Positions 15,920 to 25,942 are shown, numbered from the stretch's first letter. The stretch: DNA of 51,170 bases from Mycolicibacterium moriokaense (GCF_003201655.1 NZ_QJJU01000034.1:1-51170), one strand, 5' to 3'. The notes: generated from the sequence alone by a model not told the origin. Numbers and translations: made by a program.

Positions 15920-16382
15920 GATGACGACGATGATCCTTCCCATGGCGCCATCGCCGAGGACGTCCGCTGATGTCGTACCGCCGCTTCATCACGTCTGATC
16001 CCGATGTCGCGGTCCAACCGGTCACCAAAATGCTGACGCCCCAACACCTTGTCCTCAACGATGCCGCGCGGGTCCACTTGGGTGGCCAGGCGAGCAGAGC
16101 TAGTGGAGGGTCGCAGAACTGATGAGCTCCCTTAGTTCGCTGACCATCCATCGCCCTGCGCAGAGCAGTTACGTGGCGGTGATCGCGCGTGTCGCAGCCG
16201 CCGCAGTGGTCCGTTTCAATGGCTTCGAGCTTCACGAGGTTCTGATCGACCGCTGTGCAGCCGCCCGGACACGCGCTCTGTTGGCCGACTGCGTCGGATC
16301 GCCTCGCAAGTCGATTCCAAGCGTTTGTGGTTCGCCGGCGTCGCCGCCGAGTGCGATTGTTGGGAACGAACGTCGGCCGTGA
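15920..16382 (+). pseudogene. Possible decayed gene upstream of the mce operon
   Basis: A ribosome-binding-site-like GTTAGGTGGG precedes ATG at 15921. The sense then moves between frames: MTTMILPMAPSPRTSADVV, then SDPDVAVQPVTKMLTPQHLV, then from 16122 SSLTIHRPAQSSYVAVIARV to a stop at 16382. Each piece looks protein-like and the switches look like frameshifts. I cannot name the family. Confidence 0.3.
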
Positions 16383-16600
16383 TCCCACCGAAAGTCATTG
16401 TGACGCTGCACGACCAATTCGTCTCAACCTCGCGGATGATGCCGCGAGGCGTCATTCCTGGTGCAAGCCGGGTTGTGCCGCAAGCTCTCGACATCATCGC
16501 AAATGATGACGACGCCGAAAACTCGATCGGCAACATCGCTGCGCCCCAACCGCGGCAGATCCACGGCGCGGAGCTATTAGTGGAGGTTTTCGCGCGATGA
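16325..16600 (+). CDS. Hypothetical ORF overlapping the yrbEA start
   Basis: A 91-residue frame ending VEVFAR whose stop overlaps the yrbEA start as ATGA at 16597-16600. Such overlaps mark real operon partners elsewhere in this window, but here the frame may be only the surviving tail of a decayed gene. It contains VIPPKVIVTLHDQFVSTSRM and no motif I know. Its 5' end overlaps the decayed region in another frame, so the true start is uncertain. Confidence 0.3.
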   Translation: MWFAGVAAECDCWERTSAVIPPKVIVTLHDQFVSTSRMMPRGVIPGASRVVPQALDIIANDDDAENSIGNIAAPQPRQIHGAELLVEVFAR

Positions 16601-17367
16601 TCGTCAACGGGACCATGCTGAACCGACCGTTGCGCGGGGTTGGCGAGTTTTACGCGATGTCGATCGACACACTGCTGATACTGCCGCGCAGGCCATTCGC
16701 TTGGGAAGAGTTCCTGCGCCAGTCCTGGTTCGTGGTACGAGTGTCACTGCTGCCGACGTTGCTTCTGGCGATACCTTTTTCTGTGCTCCTGGTGTTCACC
16801 TTCAATATCCTGCTCACCGAGTTTGGGGCTGCCGACTTCGCGGGAACCGGTGCCGCCTATGGCGCGGTCACGCAGATCGGCCCGACCGTGACCGTGCTCG
16901 TTATCGCAGGCGCGGGCGGCACGGCCATGTGCGCAGACCTCGGAGCGCGCACCATCCGTGAAGAGATCGCCGCGCTGCGCGTGATGGGCATCAACCCGCT
17001 GCAAGCGTTGGTAGTCCCGCGTGTGCTCGCCGCGACCTTCGTCACCGTCATGCTGTCGTCGGCCGTCGTCCTGGTGTGCCTGGTCGGCAGCTTTGTGTTC
17101 GCAGTTTTCATTCAGCACGTCAATCCTGGGGCGTTCGTGGGGGGGATCACCCTGCTCACCGGGCTGGGCGATGTCACCGTCGCCTTCGTCAAGGCCGCGT
17201 TGTTCGGGTTCGCCGCCGGGCTCATCGCCTGCTACAAAGGCCTCTACGTCAGTGGCGGGCCCGCCGGGGTTGGCCGGGCCGTTAACGAAACGGTCGTCTA
17301 TACGTTCATGGCCTTGTTCGCCATCAACATCATCGCCTCTGCGGTCGGAATCGAGGCGCTCAAATGA
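16597..17367 (+). CDS. yrbEA: YrbE-family permease subunit A of the Mce system
   Basis: Integral membrane permease (MlaE/YrbE family, 256 residues) of an ABC-like lipid importer; with YrbEB it forms the inner-membrane channel fed by the Mce proteins. Multiple hydrophobic segments include VSLLPTLLLAIPFSVLLVF. The conserved MlaE loop appears as IREEIAALRVMGINPLQALV near residues 120-145, and the end has ISSGGPAGVG-type text (VSGGPAGVGRAVNETVVYT). ATG at 16597 is used because GGAGG lies ten bases upstream. It overlaps yrbEB by 4 bp (ATGA). The shared ATPase (MceG type) is not encoded here. Family assignment is secure; the transported lipid is unknown. Confidence 0.95.
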   Translation: MIVNGTMLNRPLRGVGEFYAMSIDTLLILPRRPFAWEEFLRQSWFVVRVSLLPTLLLAIPFSVLLVFTFNILLTEFGAADFAGTGAAYGAVTQIGPTVTVLVIAGAGGTAMCADLGARTIREEIAALRVMGINPLQALVVPRVLAATFVTVMLSSAVVLVCLVGSFVFAVFIQHVNPGAFVGGITLLTGLGDVTVAFVKAALFGFAAGLIACYKGLYVSGGPAGVGRAVNETVVYTFMALFAINIIASAVGIEALK

Positions 17368-18209
17368 GTGCCCCCAGCCCTCCGTATCGGCTGGCGCGTC
17401 TCCTGTCGCGATGCGGAGCGAGCCTAGACCGCCTGGGTCTGCAAACGCTGTTCTATGGCCAGACCCTGCGGTCGACCGGCGACGCCCTGATGCACTACCG
17501 CACAGAGATCCTGCGGCTGATTGCTGAGATGGGATTCGGAGTCGGCGCACTGGCCGTGATCGGCGGCACGGTGGTCATCGTCGGCTTCCTCACCGTGTCG
17601 GTCGGCGCCCTGGTCGCGGTGGTCGGCTACAACCAGCTCTCTCAAGTGGGGGTCGAGGCTCTGACGGGGTTCATCTCGGCGTTTGTCAACGTGCGGCTGG
17701 TCGGACCGTTGATCGCCGGGATCGCCTTGGCCGCCACCATCGGTGCCGGCGCGACCGCCCAGCTGGGCGCGATGCGGATTAACGAAGAGATCGACGCCCT
17801 GGAAGTGATGGGCGTGCGCGCGGTGGCGTATCTGGCCTCCTCGCGGCTGATCGCGGGCATCGTCGTCGTATTCCCTCTGTATTGCATCGCCCTGATAAGC
17901 GCGTTCCTCGCCGCTAAGACGGGCACCACCGTGGTCTATAGCCAGTCCGCCGGCGTCTATGACCACTACTTCAGCACGTTTTTGAACCCCGACAGCGTGC
18001 TCTGGTCATTTCTGCTCGCGGTCACCATGGCGACAGTCATCATGCTCGTCCATACCTATTACGGGTTCAACGCTGCCGGCGGCCCAGCCGGCGTCGGGGA
18101 AGCGGTGGGCCGCGCGGTACGCGCCTCCCTGGTGTCCGCAACCGTGATGACGACGTTCGTTTCGCTGGCCATCTACGGCCAGTCCGGCAACTTCCACTTC
18201 TCGGGTTAG
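17364..18209 (+). CDS. yrbEB: YrbE-family permease subunit B of the Mce system
   Basis: Second MlaE/YrbE permease subunit, 281 residues, five or more membrane segments. The conserved loop is INEEIDALEVMGVRAVAYLA, and the family C-terminus is AAGGPAGVGEAVGRAVRASL. ATG at 17364 overlaps the yrbEA stop. The gene ends 3 bp before mceA, consistent with one transcript. No defect seen. Confidence 0.95.
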   Translation: MSAPSPPYRLARLLSRCGASLDRLGLQTLFYGQTLRSTGDALMHYRTEILRLIAEMGFGVGALAVIGGTVVIVGFLTVSVGALVAVVGYNQLSQVGVEALTGFISAFVNVRLVGPLIAGIALAATIGAGATAQLGAMRINEEIDALEVMGVRAVAYLASSRLIAGIVVVFPLYCIALISAFLAAKTGTTVVYSQSAGVYDHYFSTFLNPDSVLWSFLLAVTMATVIMLVHTYYGFNAAGGPAGVGEAVGRAVRASLVSATVMTTFVSLAIYGQSGNFHFSG

Positions 18210-18212
18210 ACA

Positions 18213-19637
18213 ATGGATCACTCTCGACGACGACGTCGACGCCGCATCCGCCCCGCATGGTGGTCGCTCGCCTTGTGCGCCGTGCTGGCGGCGATCGTGT
18301 TTGTGTGCTCGGGGATCTTCGCCGGCACGTTCCGCGACTTCGTCCCGGTCACGTTGACGTCCGAGCGCGCCGGCTTGATCATGGAATCGGGCGCCAAAGT
18401 CAAGCTGCGCGGAGTGGAGGTTGGCCGCGTAGCGGGTGTCGAGGGTGGTCACGGGCCAGCCACCCTGCAGCTGCAGATCTATCCCGATCAAATCAACCAC
18501 ATCCCTGCCAACGTCGAAGCACAGATCCGTTCCACCACACTGTTCGGCGCCAAGTACGTCGAGTTGGTCTACCCCGAACAGCCCAGCTTCACGCGGCTGG
18601 CCGCTGGTGCGGTTCTGGTGTCACGCAATGTGACCACCGAAGTCAATACGGTGTTCGAAAACATCGTCGACCTACTGCATCACATCGATCCAGCCAAACT
18701 CAACGCGGTCTTGTCTGCATTGGCTGACGCGCTGCGCGGCCGCGGCTTACGCATCGGCGAAGCCATCACCGCATCCAATGATGTGCTGCGGGCCATCAAT
18801 CCGATTATGCCCACCGTCGGCCGTGATTGGCAGTCGCTGAAGGGATTCGCCGACACCTACGCCAAGGCTGCGCCAGACCTCTTGGCGGCCCTCGAAGCGG
18901 GCAGCACAACGAGCACCACCATCACTACCCACGCTGACGATCTGGATGCGTTGCTGCTCAGCGCAATTGGCTTCGCGCACGCCGGCATCGATGTGCTGGG
19001 CGCGACCCGCGACAGTTTCCCGGACGCGGTTAATGTGCTCGAACCCACCACCGCCCTGTTGTTGAAGTACAACCCGGAATACACCTGCGTGTTGCAGGGT
19101 GCGAAGTGGATGCTCGATAACGGATTCCCCGATGCCATGGGCGGACGCAACGGCAGAACAATCCTGCTCGATGCCAGTCTGACATGGCCCCTAGATATAT
19201 ACCGTTACCCGGACAACCTGCCGATCGTGGCTGCGAAGGGCGGCCCCGGTGGCAAGCCCGGCTGCGGGTCACTGCCCGACGTAACCAAGAACTGGCCAGT
19301 GCGCAACCTCATCACCAACACCGGCTTTGGCATCGGGTTGGACAATCGCCCCAATCTTGGCATTGCGCACCCGTGGTGGGTGGACTTCTTTCCGGTCACT
19401 CGTGCGGTGCCCGAGCCGCCGAGCATCCGCGGTATGGGGCCGCCAGCCATCGGTCCGGTGCCCTACCCCGGCGCCCCGCCGTACGGCGCCCCGCTCTACG
19501 GCCCCGACGGAGCGCCGCTGTGGGCACCGCCGCCACCGGGGATGCCGCCACCTCCGGTACCCGGGGTGCCGAATCCACCACCGCCATACGGGACTGGTGA
19601 CGCCCCGGCAAATACTGCGCCACAACCGAATCCATGA
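18213..19637 (+). CDS. mceA: Mce family protein A
   Basis: A 474-residue envelope protein. After an arginine-rich start comes one membrane anchor (about residues 15-36), then the MlaD/Mce domain (VTLTSERAGLIMESGAKVKL, RGVEVGRV), a helical Mce4_CUP1-like region (about 130-290) and a proline-rich tail from residue ~400. It would form part of the hexameric periplasmic lipid shuttle. ATG at 18213 lies three bases after the yrbEB stop. Paralogue number within the mycobacterial mce1-8 series cannot be decided by eye. Confidence 0.93.
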   Translation: MDHSRRRRRRRIRPAWWSLALCAVLAAIVFVCSGIFAGTFRDFVPVTLTSERAGLIMESGAKVKLRGVEVGRVAGVEGGHGPATLQLQIYPDQINHIPANVEAQIRSTTLFGAKYVELVYPEQPSFTRLAAGAVLVSRNVTTEVNTVFENIVDLLHHIDPAKLNAVLSALADALRGRGLRIGEAITASNDVLRAINPIMPTVGRDWQSLKGFADTYAKAAPDLLAALEAGSTTSTTITTHADDLDALLLSAIGFAHAGIDVLGATRDSFPDAVNVLEPTTALLLKYNPEYTCVLQGAKWMLDNGFPDAMGGRNGRTILLDASLTWPLDIYRYPDNLPIVAAKGGPGGKPGCGSLPDVTKNWPVRNLITNTGFGIGLDNRPNLGIAHPWWVDFFPVTRAVPEPPSIRGMGPPAIGPVPYPGAPPYGAPLYGPDGAPLWAPPPPGMPPPPVPGVPNPPPPYGTGDAPANTAPQPNP

Positions 19638-19665
19638 TCGGCACCGTGATGCAAAGGACCTATCT

Positions 19666-20694
19666 GTGAAACGGAATCTGCCAAGCGTCGCCGTGCGTCT
19701 GGGTTTGTTCACGACGGTGTGCGCGGCCGGGACGTTCGCATTGATCATGGTGTTCGCACAGCTACGGTTTGCGCCGACGACTACCTATAACGCCACGTTC
19801 GCCAGTGTGACCGGCCTGACGGATGGACAATTCGTTCGGGTCGCTGGTGTTGAAGTGGGCAAGGTCGACCACATCGTGGTCAACGACGACGGCACCGCAA
19901 CCGTGACGTTCAGAGCGGACCGTTCGGTGCTGATGACCGAGGGCACGCGGGCGGTTATCCGCTACGACAACCTGATCGGTGATCGGTATCTGGAATTACA
20001 GGAAGGCGCGGGCGGTGTGCGGCCACTGAAACCGGGCGACACCATTCCCGTGCAACGCACCGCGCCGGCACTTGACCTCGACGAGCTGATCGGCGGATTC
20101 CGGCCATTGTTCCGCGCATTGAATCCCGATCAGGTCAACGCACTGAGCAGCCAGCTGATCCAGGTTTTCCAAAATCAGGGAACGACGATCAACTCGTTTT
20201 TGGCCCAGACCGCACAGTTGACATCCGCGCTAGCCGACCGCGACGAGCTGATCGGGCAGGTGATCACCAACCTCAACACCGTACTCGGCTCGCTCAGCGA
20301 GCAGAGTAAGAACTTCGACCAAGCCGTGACCTCTTTGTCCGAACTCGTCGAGGGCTTAGCCGCCCGCAAAACAGATATCAGCAACTCGGTTGCCTACACC
20401 AACGCCGCAGCGGCATCAGTTTCCGATCTGCTGCGACTCTTACGGCCACCGCTTGCCAATACCATCGCTCAGTCCGACCGCGCGGACAGCATCGTTGCGG
20501 CAGACCACGAATATGTCGACAACCTGCTCGCTACCCTGCCCGACACCTACAAAGCGCTGGCACGGCTAGGACTCTACGGTGACTTCTTCTCCTACTACGT
20601 CTGCGACCTCATGCTCAAAGTCAATGGCAAGGGCGGCCAGCCGGTCTATGTCAAACTGGCCGGCCAGGACTCGGGGCGGTGCTCACCGAAATGA
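19666..20694 (+). CDS. mceB: Mce family protein B
   Basis: A 342-residue envelope protein with an N-terminal membrane anchor (LGLFTTVCAAGTFALIMVFA), an Mce domain containing VRVAGVEVGKVDHIVV, and a long helical region. GTG at 19666 is chosen: AAAGGA lies about ten bases upstream and the encoded KRNLPSVAVRLGLF is a normal MceB start; the frame open further upstream overlaps mceA and is not family-like. Its stop overlaps the mceC start as ATGA. Ends in a short cysteine-containing segment (DSGRCSPK) without a proline tail. Confidence 0.93.
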   Translation: MKRNLPSVAVRLGLFTTVCAAGTFALIMVFAQLRFAPTTTYNATFASVTGLTDGQFVRVAGVEVGKVDHIVVNDDGTATVTFRADRSVLMTEGTRAVIRYDNLIGDRYLELQEGAGGVRPLKPGDTIPVQRTAPALDLDELIGGFRPLFRALNPDQVNALSSQLIQVFQNQGTTINSFLAQTAQLTSALADRDELIGQVITNLNTVLGSLSEQSKNFDQAVTSLSELVEGLAARKTDISNSVAYTNAAAASVSDLLRLLRPPLANTIAQSDRADSIVAADHEYVDNLLATLPDTYKALARLGLYGDFFSYYVCDLMLKVNGKGGQPVYVKLAGQDSGRCSPK

Positions 20695-21995
20695 AACCCC
20701 TCTTGGAGCGCAATCTAGCCGTGATCGGTGCGGTCGGCATTGGCGTCACCGCCGGCATCGGATTCGCGGCATTGCAATACGACAAGCTTCCGTTCTTCTC
20801 GCACGGCCAACAGTATTCGGCCTACCTCACCGAGGCCAGCGGGCTGCAGGCCGGGACGGACGTCCAGATCGCCGGCTACAAAGTGGGACACGTGTCGAGC
20901 GTCGACCTCGACGGCGCCCGGGTAGTTATCACTTTCGATATCGATAAAGACTTGCGGCTCGGCGACCGCACTGAGGCGGCCGTCAAAACCAAAAGCCTTC
21001 TGGGCGTGAAGATTCTGGAAGTCTTTCCGCGGGGCACCGGACGGCTGGCGCAACCGATTCCTGTCGAACGCACCCGGCCGGCGTACCAGCTCTCGGACGC
21101 GCTAGGCGACTTGTCGACCACCATTGCCAACCTCCACACCGATGATGTCAACGCGTCGTTAACCACGCTGGCGCACGAGTTCGCCGACACCCCACCGGAT
21201 CTGAAGGAAGCCGTTGCCGGCGTCACTCGTTTCTCGAAAACTCTCAACGACCGCGACCAACAATTGCGCGACCTGCTCGCCAACGCCAGAGTCGCCACGC
21301 ACGTATTGGCCAACCGCACCGATCAGATCGTCAGCCTGATCGCGAACTCCGATGCGCTACTGACCCAGCTACGGTCTGAGAGCTCGGCGCTGGATGCCAT
21401 CTCGGCCAATATTTCCGCCCTGGCTAAACAACTGGAGGGCGTCATCGCTGACAACCGAGCTCAGCTGCGGCCCGCATTGGACAAACTCAATGTCGTTCTG
21501 GCCCTGCTGGACAACCGCAAGGACAAACTGCAGGAGTCCCTCAAGTTACTCAACCCGTTCGTGATGTCCCTCGGGGAGGCGGTGGGCTCCGGACCCTTTT
21601 TCAAGGCCTACATCTCCAATCTGCTGCCCGGACAGTTCGTTGAGCCATTCGTCGACGCCGCATTCTCAGACCTCGGATTGGATCCCAATGTATTGCTGCC
21701 TTCACAACTGAGCGATCCGCAAACCGGTCAGCCGGCCACGCCGGCACTGCCCATGCCGTACCCACGCACCGGTCAGGGCGGCGAACCCAATCTGAGCCTG
21801 CCCGACGCGATCACCGGTAACCCCGGTGATCCCCGATATCCCTACCGTGCGCCGCTTCCCGCACCGCCTCCGGGTGGTCCACCGCCGGGTCCACCCGCCG
21901 ACGTAATGCCACCGCCCACCCCTACCCCTGTGTTTGTCCCCGCCCCCGGTGAGATGGCGCCGACCACCCAAGCCCCGACAGGAGGTGCGCAGTGA
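20691..21995 (+). CDS. mceC: Mce family protein C
   Basis: A 434-residue envelope protein: anchor (NLAVIGAVGIGVTAGIGFAA), Mce domain with VQIAGYKVGHVSSVDL, helical body with repeated Asn/Leu/Asp text, and a proline-rich C-terminus. ATG at 20691 overlaps the mceB stop; an upstream in-frame GTG at 20679 is less likely. Stop overlaps mceD (GTGA). Subunit of the same lipid-transport complex. Confidence 0.93.
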   Translation: MKPLLERNLAVIGAVGIGVTAGIGFAALQYDKLPFFSHGQQYSAYLTEASGLQAGTDVQIAGYKVGHVSSVDLDGARVVITFDIDKDLRLGDRTEAAVKTKSLLGVKILEVFPRGTGRLAQPIPVERTRPAYQLSDALGDLSTTIANLHTDDVNASLTTLAHEFADTPPDLKEAVAGVTRFSKTLNDRDQQLRDLLANARVATHVLANRTDQIVSLIANSDALLTQLRSESSALDAISANISALAKQLEGVIADNRAQLRPALDKLNVVLALLDNRKDKLQESLKLLNPFVMSLGEAVGSGPFFKAYISNLLPGQFVEPFVDAAFSDLGLDPNVLLPSQLSDPQTGQPATPALPMPYPRTGQGGEPNLSLPDAITGNPGDPRYPYRAPLPAPPPGGPPPGPPADVMPPPTPTPVFVPAPGEMAPTTQAPTGGAQ

Positions 21996-23344
21996 CCCGC
22001 CCGCCAACAGCCACTATTGCCCTGGCCATCGTGCTGGCGGTCACCCTCATCGGCGGCGTCGGCGTAGCAGCCCGACCACTGTGGAGACCTCCCCCCAGCA
22101 CCCGATTGGTCGCCTACTTCGACACCAGCACGGGAATCTATCCCGGCGACGACGTGCTGATTCTCGGGGTGCGGGTCGGCAAGATCGAGACGATCGAAGC
22201 GCAGCCGCAGCGCGCCCGGATCACCTTCACCGTCGACCGCAAGTACCACATACCGACCGACGTTCGCGCCGTCATCATCTCTCCTCGACTGGTGACCTCT
22301 CGAGCGATCCAACTCACTCCGGCCTACACCGGCGGTCCGCAACTGGGCGACAACGCGGTCATCCCCCAGGACCGAACCGCCGTGCCGATGGAGTACGACG
22401 ATCTGCGCGTCCAGCTGCAGAAGCTGAGTGACAGTCTGCAGCCCACCGAACCCGGTAAACCCAGCCCGCTGGGTGCATTCATCAACACCACGGCAGACAA
22501 CCTGCGCGGGCAAGGTGATCAGATCCGCGCCGCGATCATCCAGCTGTCCCAAGCCATCTCCGCGTTCGGCGACCACAGCGACGACGTCTTCGGCACCATC
22601 AAGGATCTGTCGGTGCTCGTCTCGGCGCTGCAATCCAGTACGACGTTGATGCGGACACTGAACACCAACTTCGCGGCAGTGACGGGTTTGTTGGCCAACG
22701 ATCCCGACGAGCTGGGACAGGCCATTGCCGACCTCGACGCCGCGGTAGGCCAAGTCAGCGATTTTGTCGCCGAGAACAAGGAGCCACTCGGTGTGACAGT
22801 CGACAAGCTCAGTTCAATTTCCACCGCCCTGGTGGCCAGCCTCGATGACATCAAGCAGACGCTGCACCTGGCACCCAACGTGCTGGCCAACCTCAACAAC
22901 ACGTACCGTCCCGCTCTCGGTGGCTCGACCGGAATCCCGGTCATCAACAACTTCAGCAACCCGATCGGTTTCATCTGCGGCGCGGTCCAGGCGGCTTCAC
23001 GCTTAGGCGCCGAGCAGGCGGCCAAGCTGTGCGCGCAGTACCTGGCGCCCATCGTCAAGAACCGCCAGTACAACTTCCCCCCGATCGGCACCACGATCGG
23101 TCTGGCTGTGCCCATCCCGGTGGTCGGCGCGATGGCCCGGCCCAATGAACTGACCTACAGCGAGGACTGGATGCGCCCCGATTACCGACCCACCCCGCCG
23201 GCACCTGACACGGCGCCACCTCCCTCGTCGCCGGCGACCGGGCCTGCGCTTGCCGCTGAAGTGCCGGCGCCGAATGAGCCGATCACTACCGACCCTGCCG
23301 AGGGTCTGCCCGGACTGATGATTCCGCAGAACCCGGCGCGGTGA
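21992..23344 (+). CDS. mceD: Mce family protein D
   Basis: A 450-residue envelope protein starting with GTG at 21992, overlapping mceC by 4 bp. N-terminal anchor (ATIALAIVLAVTLIGGVGVA), Mce domain with DVLILGVRVGKIETIEA, then a helical region and the conserved FICGAVQAASRLGAEQAAKL block typical of MceD. Pro/Ala-rich tail. Stop overlaps mceE (GTGA). Confidence 0.93.
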   Translation: MTRPPTATIALAIVLAVTLIGGVGVAARPLWRPPPSTRLVAYFDTSTGIYPGDDVLILGVRVGKIETIEAQPQRARITFTVDRKYHIPTDVRAVIISPRLVTSRAIQLTPAYTGGPQLGDNAVIPQDRTAVPMEYDDLRVQLQKLSDSLQPTEPGKPSPLGAFINTTADNLRGQGDQIRAAIIQLSQAISAFGDHSDDVFGTIKDLSVLVSALQSSTTLMRTLNTNFAAVTGLLANDPDELGQAIADLDAAVGQVSDFVAENKEPLGVTVDKLSSISTALVASLDDIKQTLHLAPNVLANLNNTYRPALGGSTGIPVINNFSNPIGFICGAVQAASRLGAEQAAKLCAQYLAPIVKNRQYNFPPIGTTIGLAVPIPVVGAMARPNELTYSEDWMRPDYRPTPPAPDTAPPPSSPATGPALAAEVPAPNEPITTDPAEGLPGLMIPQNPAR

Positions 23345-24468
23345 AAGTGAAACGTCAGGTCGCCGCGGTGGCTGCCGTCGTGCTGATCACCGCGCTGTCT
23401 GGCTGCGGATGGCGCGGTCTGAACTCCTTGCCACTGCCCGGAACCGCCGGCGGCAGAGCAGGCTCATACTCGGTGACAGCTCAACTGCCCGACGTGACCA
23501 ACATTCAGCCCAATTCCCGTGTGCGGGTGGGCGACGTCACCGTCGGCAACATCGTCAAGATCGAGCAGCAAGGCTGGCACGCCTTGGTGACGATGAAACT
23601 CGACGGCGACGTCGTCTTGCCTGAAAACGCAACTGCCAGCGTTGGCCAAACCAGTCTGCTCGGCACCTTGCATGTCGAACTCGCCCCACCCACGAACGCA
23701 CCACCGGTGGGCAGACTGCACGAAGGTTCGCTGATCCCGCTGTCCAACGCCCGCGCCTATCCCACGACCGAGCAGACGCTGGCGTCACTGTCGTTTCTGC
23801 TCAACGGTGGCGGCATCGGTCAACTCCAGGACATCACCGAGGCATTCAGCACGGCGCTGCGCGGCCGCGAACAAGACCTGCGCGGGTTTACCGAGCAGAT
23901 CAACCAGTTCGTCAGCCAACTCAACACGCAACGAGACGACATCATTGCCGCCACGGAGTCCATGAATCGGCTCGTCAGCCAATTCGCCGGGCAGAAACCG
24001 ACATTCGACAAAGCGCTGCGCACCATTCCTGACGCTCTGGTCGTCCTTAAGGATGAACGGGCGAACTTGGCGGAGGCTTTCGACCAGCTGGGCAAGCTCA
24101 GCGCTCTGACAACAGACACCACCCTCACGAGCAAGGACAACCTGGTCAAGGAGTTCAACGACATCGGACCGGTTCTGGAGTCGCTAGCCAATGCCGGACC
24201 GGCACTGACCCGAGCTGCGAGCGTGTTGACCACCGTGTTTCCCAAAGAAACGATCCCGAAGTGGCTACGTGGCGACTACGCGAACGTCACTTTGATGATC
24301 GACCTGACCTTTAGTCGCCTGGATTCGTCGTTTTTCACCGGCACTCGGTGGGAAGGCAACCTGACCGAACTCGAACTTCAATGGGGCCGCACCATCGGCC
24401 AGCTGCCCAGCCCGTACACGGCCGGCAACCCGCTCGTCGTTCCCTATCACTTCGATCAAGGCCCGTGA
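23341..24468 (+). CDS. mceE: Mce family lipoprotein E
   Basis: A 375-residue lipoprotein: signal peptide with lipobox LSGC near residue 22, then an Mce domain (SRVRVGDVTVGNIVKIEQ). MceE members are typically the lipid-anchored member of each mce operon, and the lipobox here agrees. GTG at 23341 overlaps the mceD stop; GTG at 23347 is an alternative start. Followed by mceF after one base. Confidence 0.93.
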   Translation: MKVKRQVAAVAAVVLITALSGCGWRGLNSLPLPGTAGGRAGSYSVTAQLPDVTNIQPNSRVRVGDVTVGNIVKIEQQGWHALVTMKLDGDVVLPENATASVGQTSLLGTLHVELAPPTNAPPVGRLHEGSLIPLSNARAYPTTEQTLASLSFLLNGGGIGQLQDITEAFSTALRGREQDLRGFTEQINQFVSQLNTQRDDIIAATESMNRLVSQFAGQKPTFDKALRTIPDALVVLKDERANLAEAFDQLGKLSALTTDTTLTSKDNLVKEFNDIGPVLESLANAGPALTRAASVLTTVFPKETIPKWLRGDYANVTLMIDLTFSRLDSSFFTGTRWEGNLTELELQWGRTIGQLPSPYTAGNPLVVPYHFDQGP

Positions 24469-24469
24469 T

Positions 24470-25942
24470 ATGCGTCTGAACCGGCGAATCCGAATCCAGT
24501 TGACGCTGTTTGTGATTGTCGCGCTCGGCGCCTGCGCGGTTCTGGGCTTCGGCTACCTCAACGCGCCGGCCACCTGGTTCGGTGTCGGCCGTTACACCGT
24601 CACTGTCGAACTGCCTGCGGCCGCCGGCCTGTACAAGACCGGCAACGTTCTTTACCGTGGCACCGAGGTCGGCCGCGTGGAAGATGTCCGACTCACCGCA
24701 GACGGGGTCGAGGCTGTGCTGTCGCTGCGGTCGGACATTGCGATCCCGGCAGATCTGGACGCGGCCGTTCACAGTGTGACCGCCATCGGGGAGCAATACG
24801 TCGCCCTCACACCGCGCAGCGATTCACCGCCACTTCGTGATGGTGACGTCATACCCCGAGATCGCACATCGGTGCCTCCCGACGTCAACGAGCTGCTCGA
24901 CAGCACCAATCGCGGCTTGCAGGCGATCCCTCACGACAATTTGACCACCGCCGTCGATGAAAGTTACCGCGCCTTCGGCGGGTTGGGACCTGAGCTGTCT
25001 CGCATCGTGAACGGATCCACTCAGTTGGCCATCGACGCCCGGAAGAACCTCCAGCCGCTGCTAACCCTCATCAACGGCTCGGCTCCCGTCCTGGACGCCC
25101 AAGTCGACACCTCGGATGACATCCAGGCGTGGGCCGCACATCTGGCGAACATCGCCGGCCAGCTGCAGAGCCACGACTCGGCGTTGGCTGGTGTGCTGCA
25201 GAAGGCGGGCCCGGCCGCCGAGCAGGGCCGACAACTGTTCGAGCGGATCCGCCCCACTTTGCCGGTATTGCTCACCAACCTCGTCACGGTCGGACAGGTC
25301 GCCGTCACCTACCAACCCGCCCTCGAGCAACTGCTTGTTCTGGTGCCGGGGTTTGTTGAAACACAGGCGGCTTCGTTGGTGGCTGACCGGAACATGAAGT
25401 CGCCTTATGCTGGCGTCTTCCAGAGCCTCGCCCTCAACGTGAACCTGCCACCGCCCTGCACCACAGGATTTCTGCCCGCTCAGCAGCGGCGAGCAATGAG
25501 CCTGGTGGATGTCCCAGACCGGCCGGCCGGAGATTTGTATTGCCGGGTGCCACAGGACTCGCCGTTCAACATCCGCGGCGCGCGGAACTATCCCTGTCTG
25601 ACGGTGCCAGGAAAACGCGCACCCACGGTGAAGATGTGCGAAAGCGACGAACAGTACGTCCCACTCAATGACGGCTACAACTGGAAGGGCGATCCCAACG
25701 CCACGCTATCCGGTCAGGATGTTCCTCAGTTGCCGCCGGGTGTGCGGCCACCGGTCGGTGCGCCGGCCGCGCAACCACCACCGCAAGATCCTGCCCCGCC
25801 GCCGATCGCGGTTGGCGAATACGACCCGGCCACAGGCCAATACGTCGGGCCTGACGGTCACGTGTACACGCAGACCGACCTGGCCCCAAGCTCGGGAGGT
25901 AAGACGTGGCAGCAGATGCTGATGCCGCCGAACAGCAAGTGA
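24470..25942 (+). CDS. mceF: Mce family protein F
   Basis: A 490-residue protein, last of the operon. N-terminal anchor (LTLFVIVALGACAVLGFGYL), Mce domain with GNVLYRGTEVGRVEDVRL, long helical region, cysteine-containing block (CTTGFLPAQQRRAMSL) and a proline-rich C-terminus ending QQMLMPPNSK. The last ~260 bp (25684-25942) are duplicated at 34620-34880. The usual mce-associated (Mas) genes do not follow; a minus-strand MarR gene lies just downstream. Confidence 0.93.
   Translation: MRLNRRIRIQLTLFVIVALGACAVLGFGYLNAPATWFGVGRYTVTVELPAAAGLYKTGNVLYRGTEVGRVEDVRLTADGVEAVLSLRSDIAIPADLDAAVHSVTAIGEQYVALTPRSDSPPLRDGDVIPRDRTSVPPDVNELLDSTNRGLQAIPHDNLTTAVDESYRAFGGLGPELSRIVNGSTQLAIDARKNLQPLLTLINGSAPVLDAQVDTSDDIQAWAAHLANIAGQLQSHDSALAGVLQKAGPAAEQGRQLFERIRPTLPVLLTNLVTVGQVAVTYQPALEQLLVLVPGFVETQAASLVADRNMKSPYAGVFQSLALNVNLPPPCTTGFLPAQQRRAMSLVDVPDRPAGDLYCRVPQDSPFNIRGARNYPCLTVPGKRAPTVKMCESDEQYVPLNDGYNWKGDPNATLSGQDVPQLPPGVRPPVGAPAAQPPPQDPAPPPIAVGEYDPATGQYVGPDGHVYTQTDLAPSSGGKTWQQMLMPPNSK

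Noticed and set aside
16744..17550. 268-codon minus-strand frame opposite the yrbE genes
   Set aside because: Composition is Gly/Asp/Arg/His-rich shadow text; the permease genes are clear.
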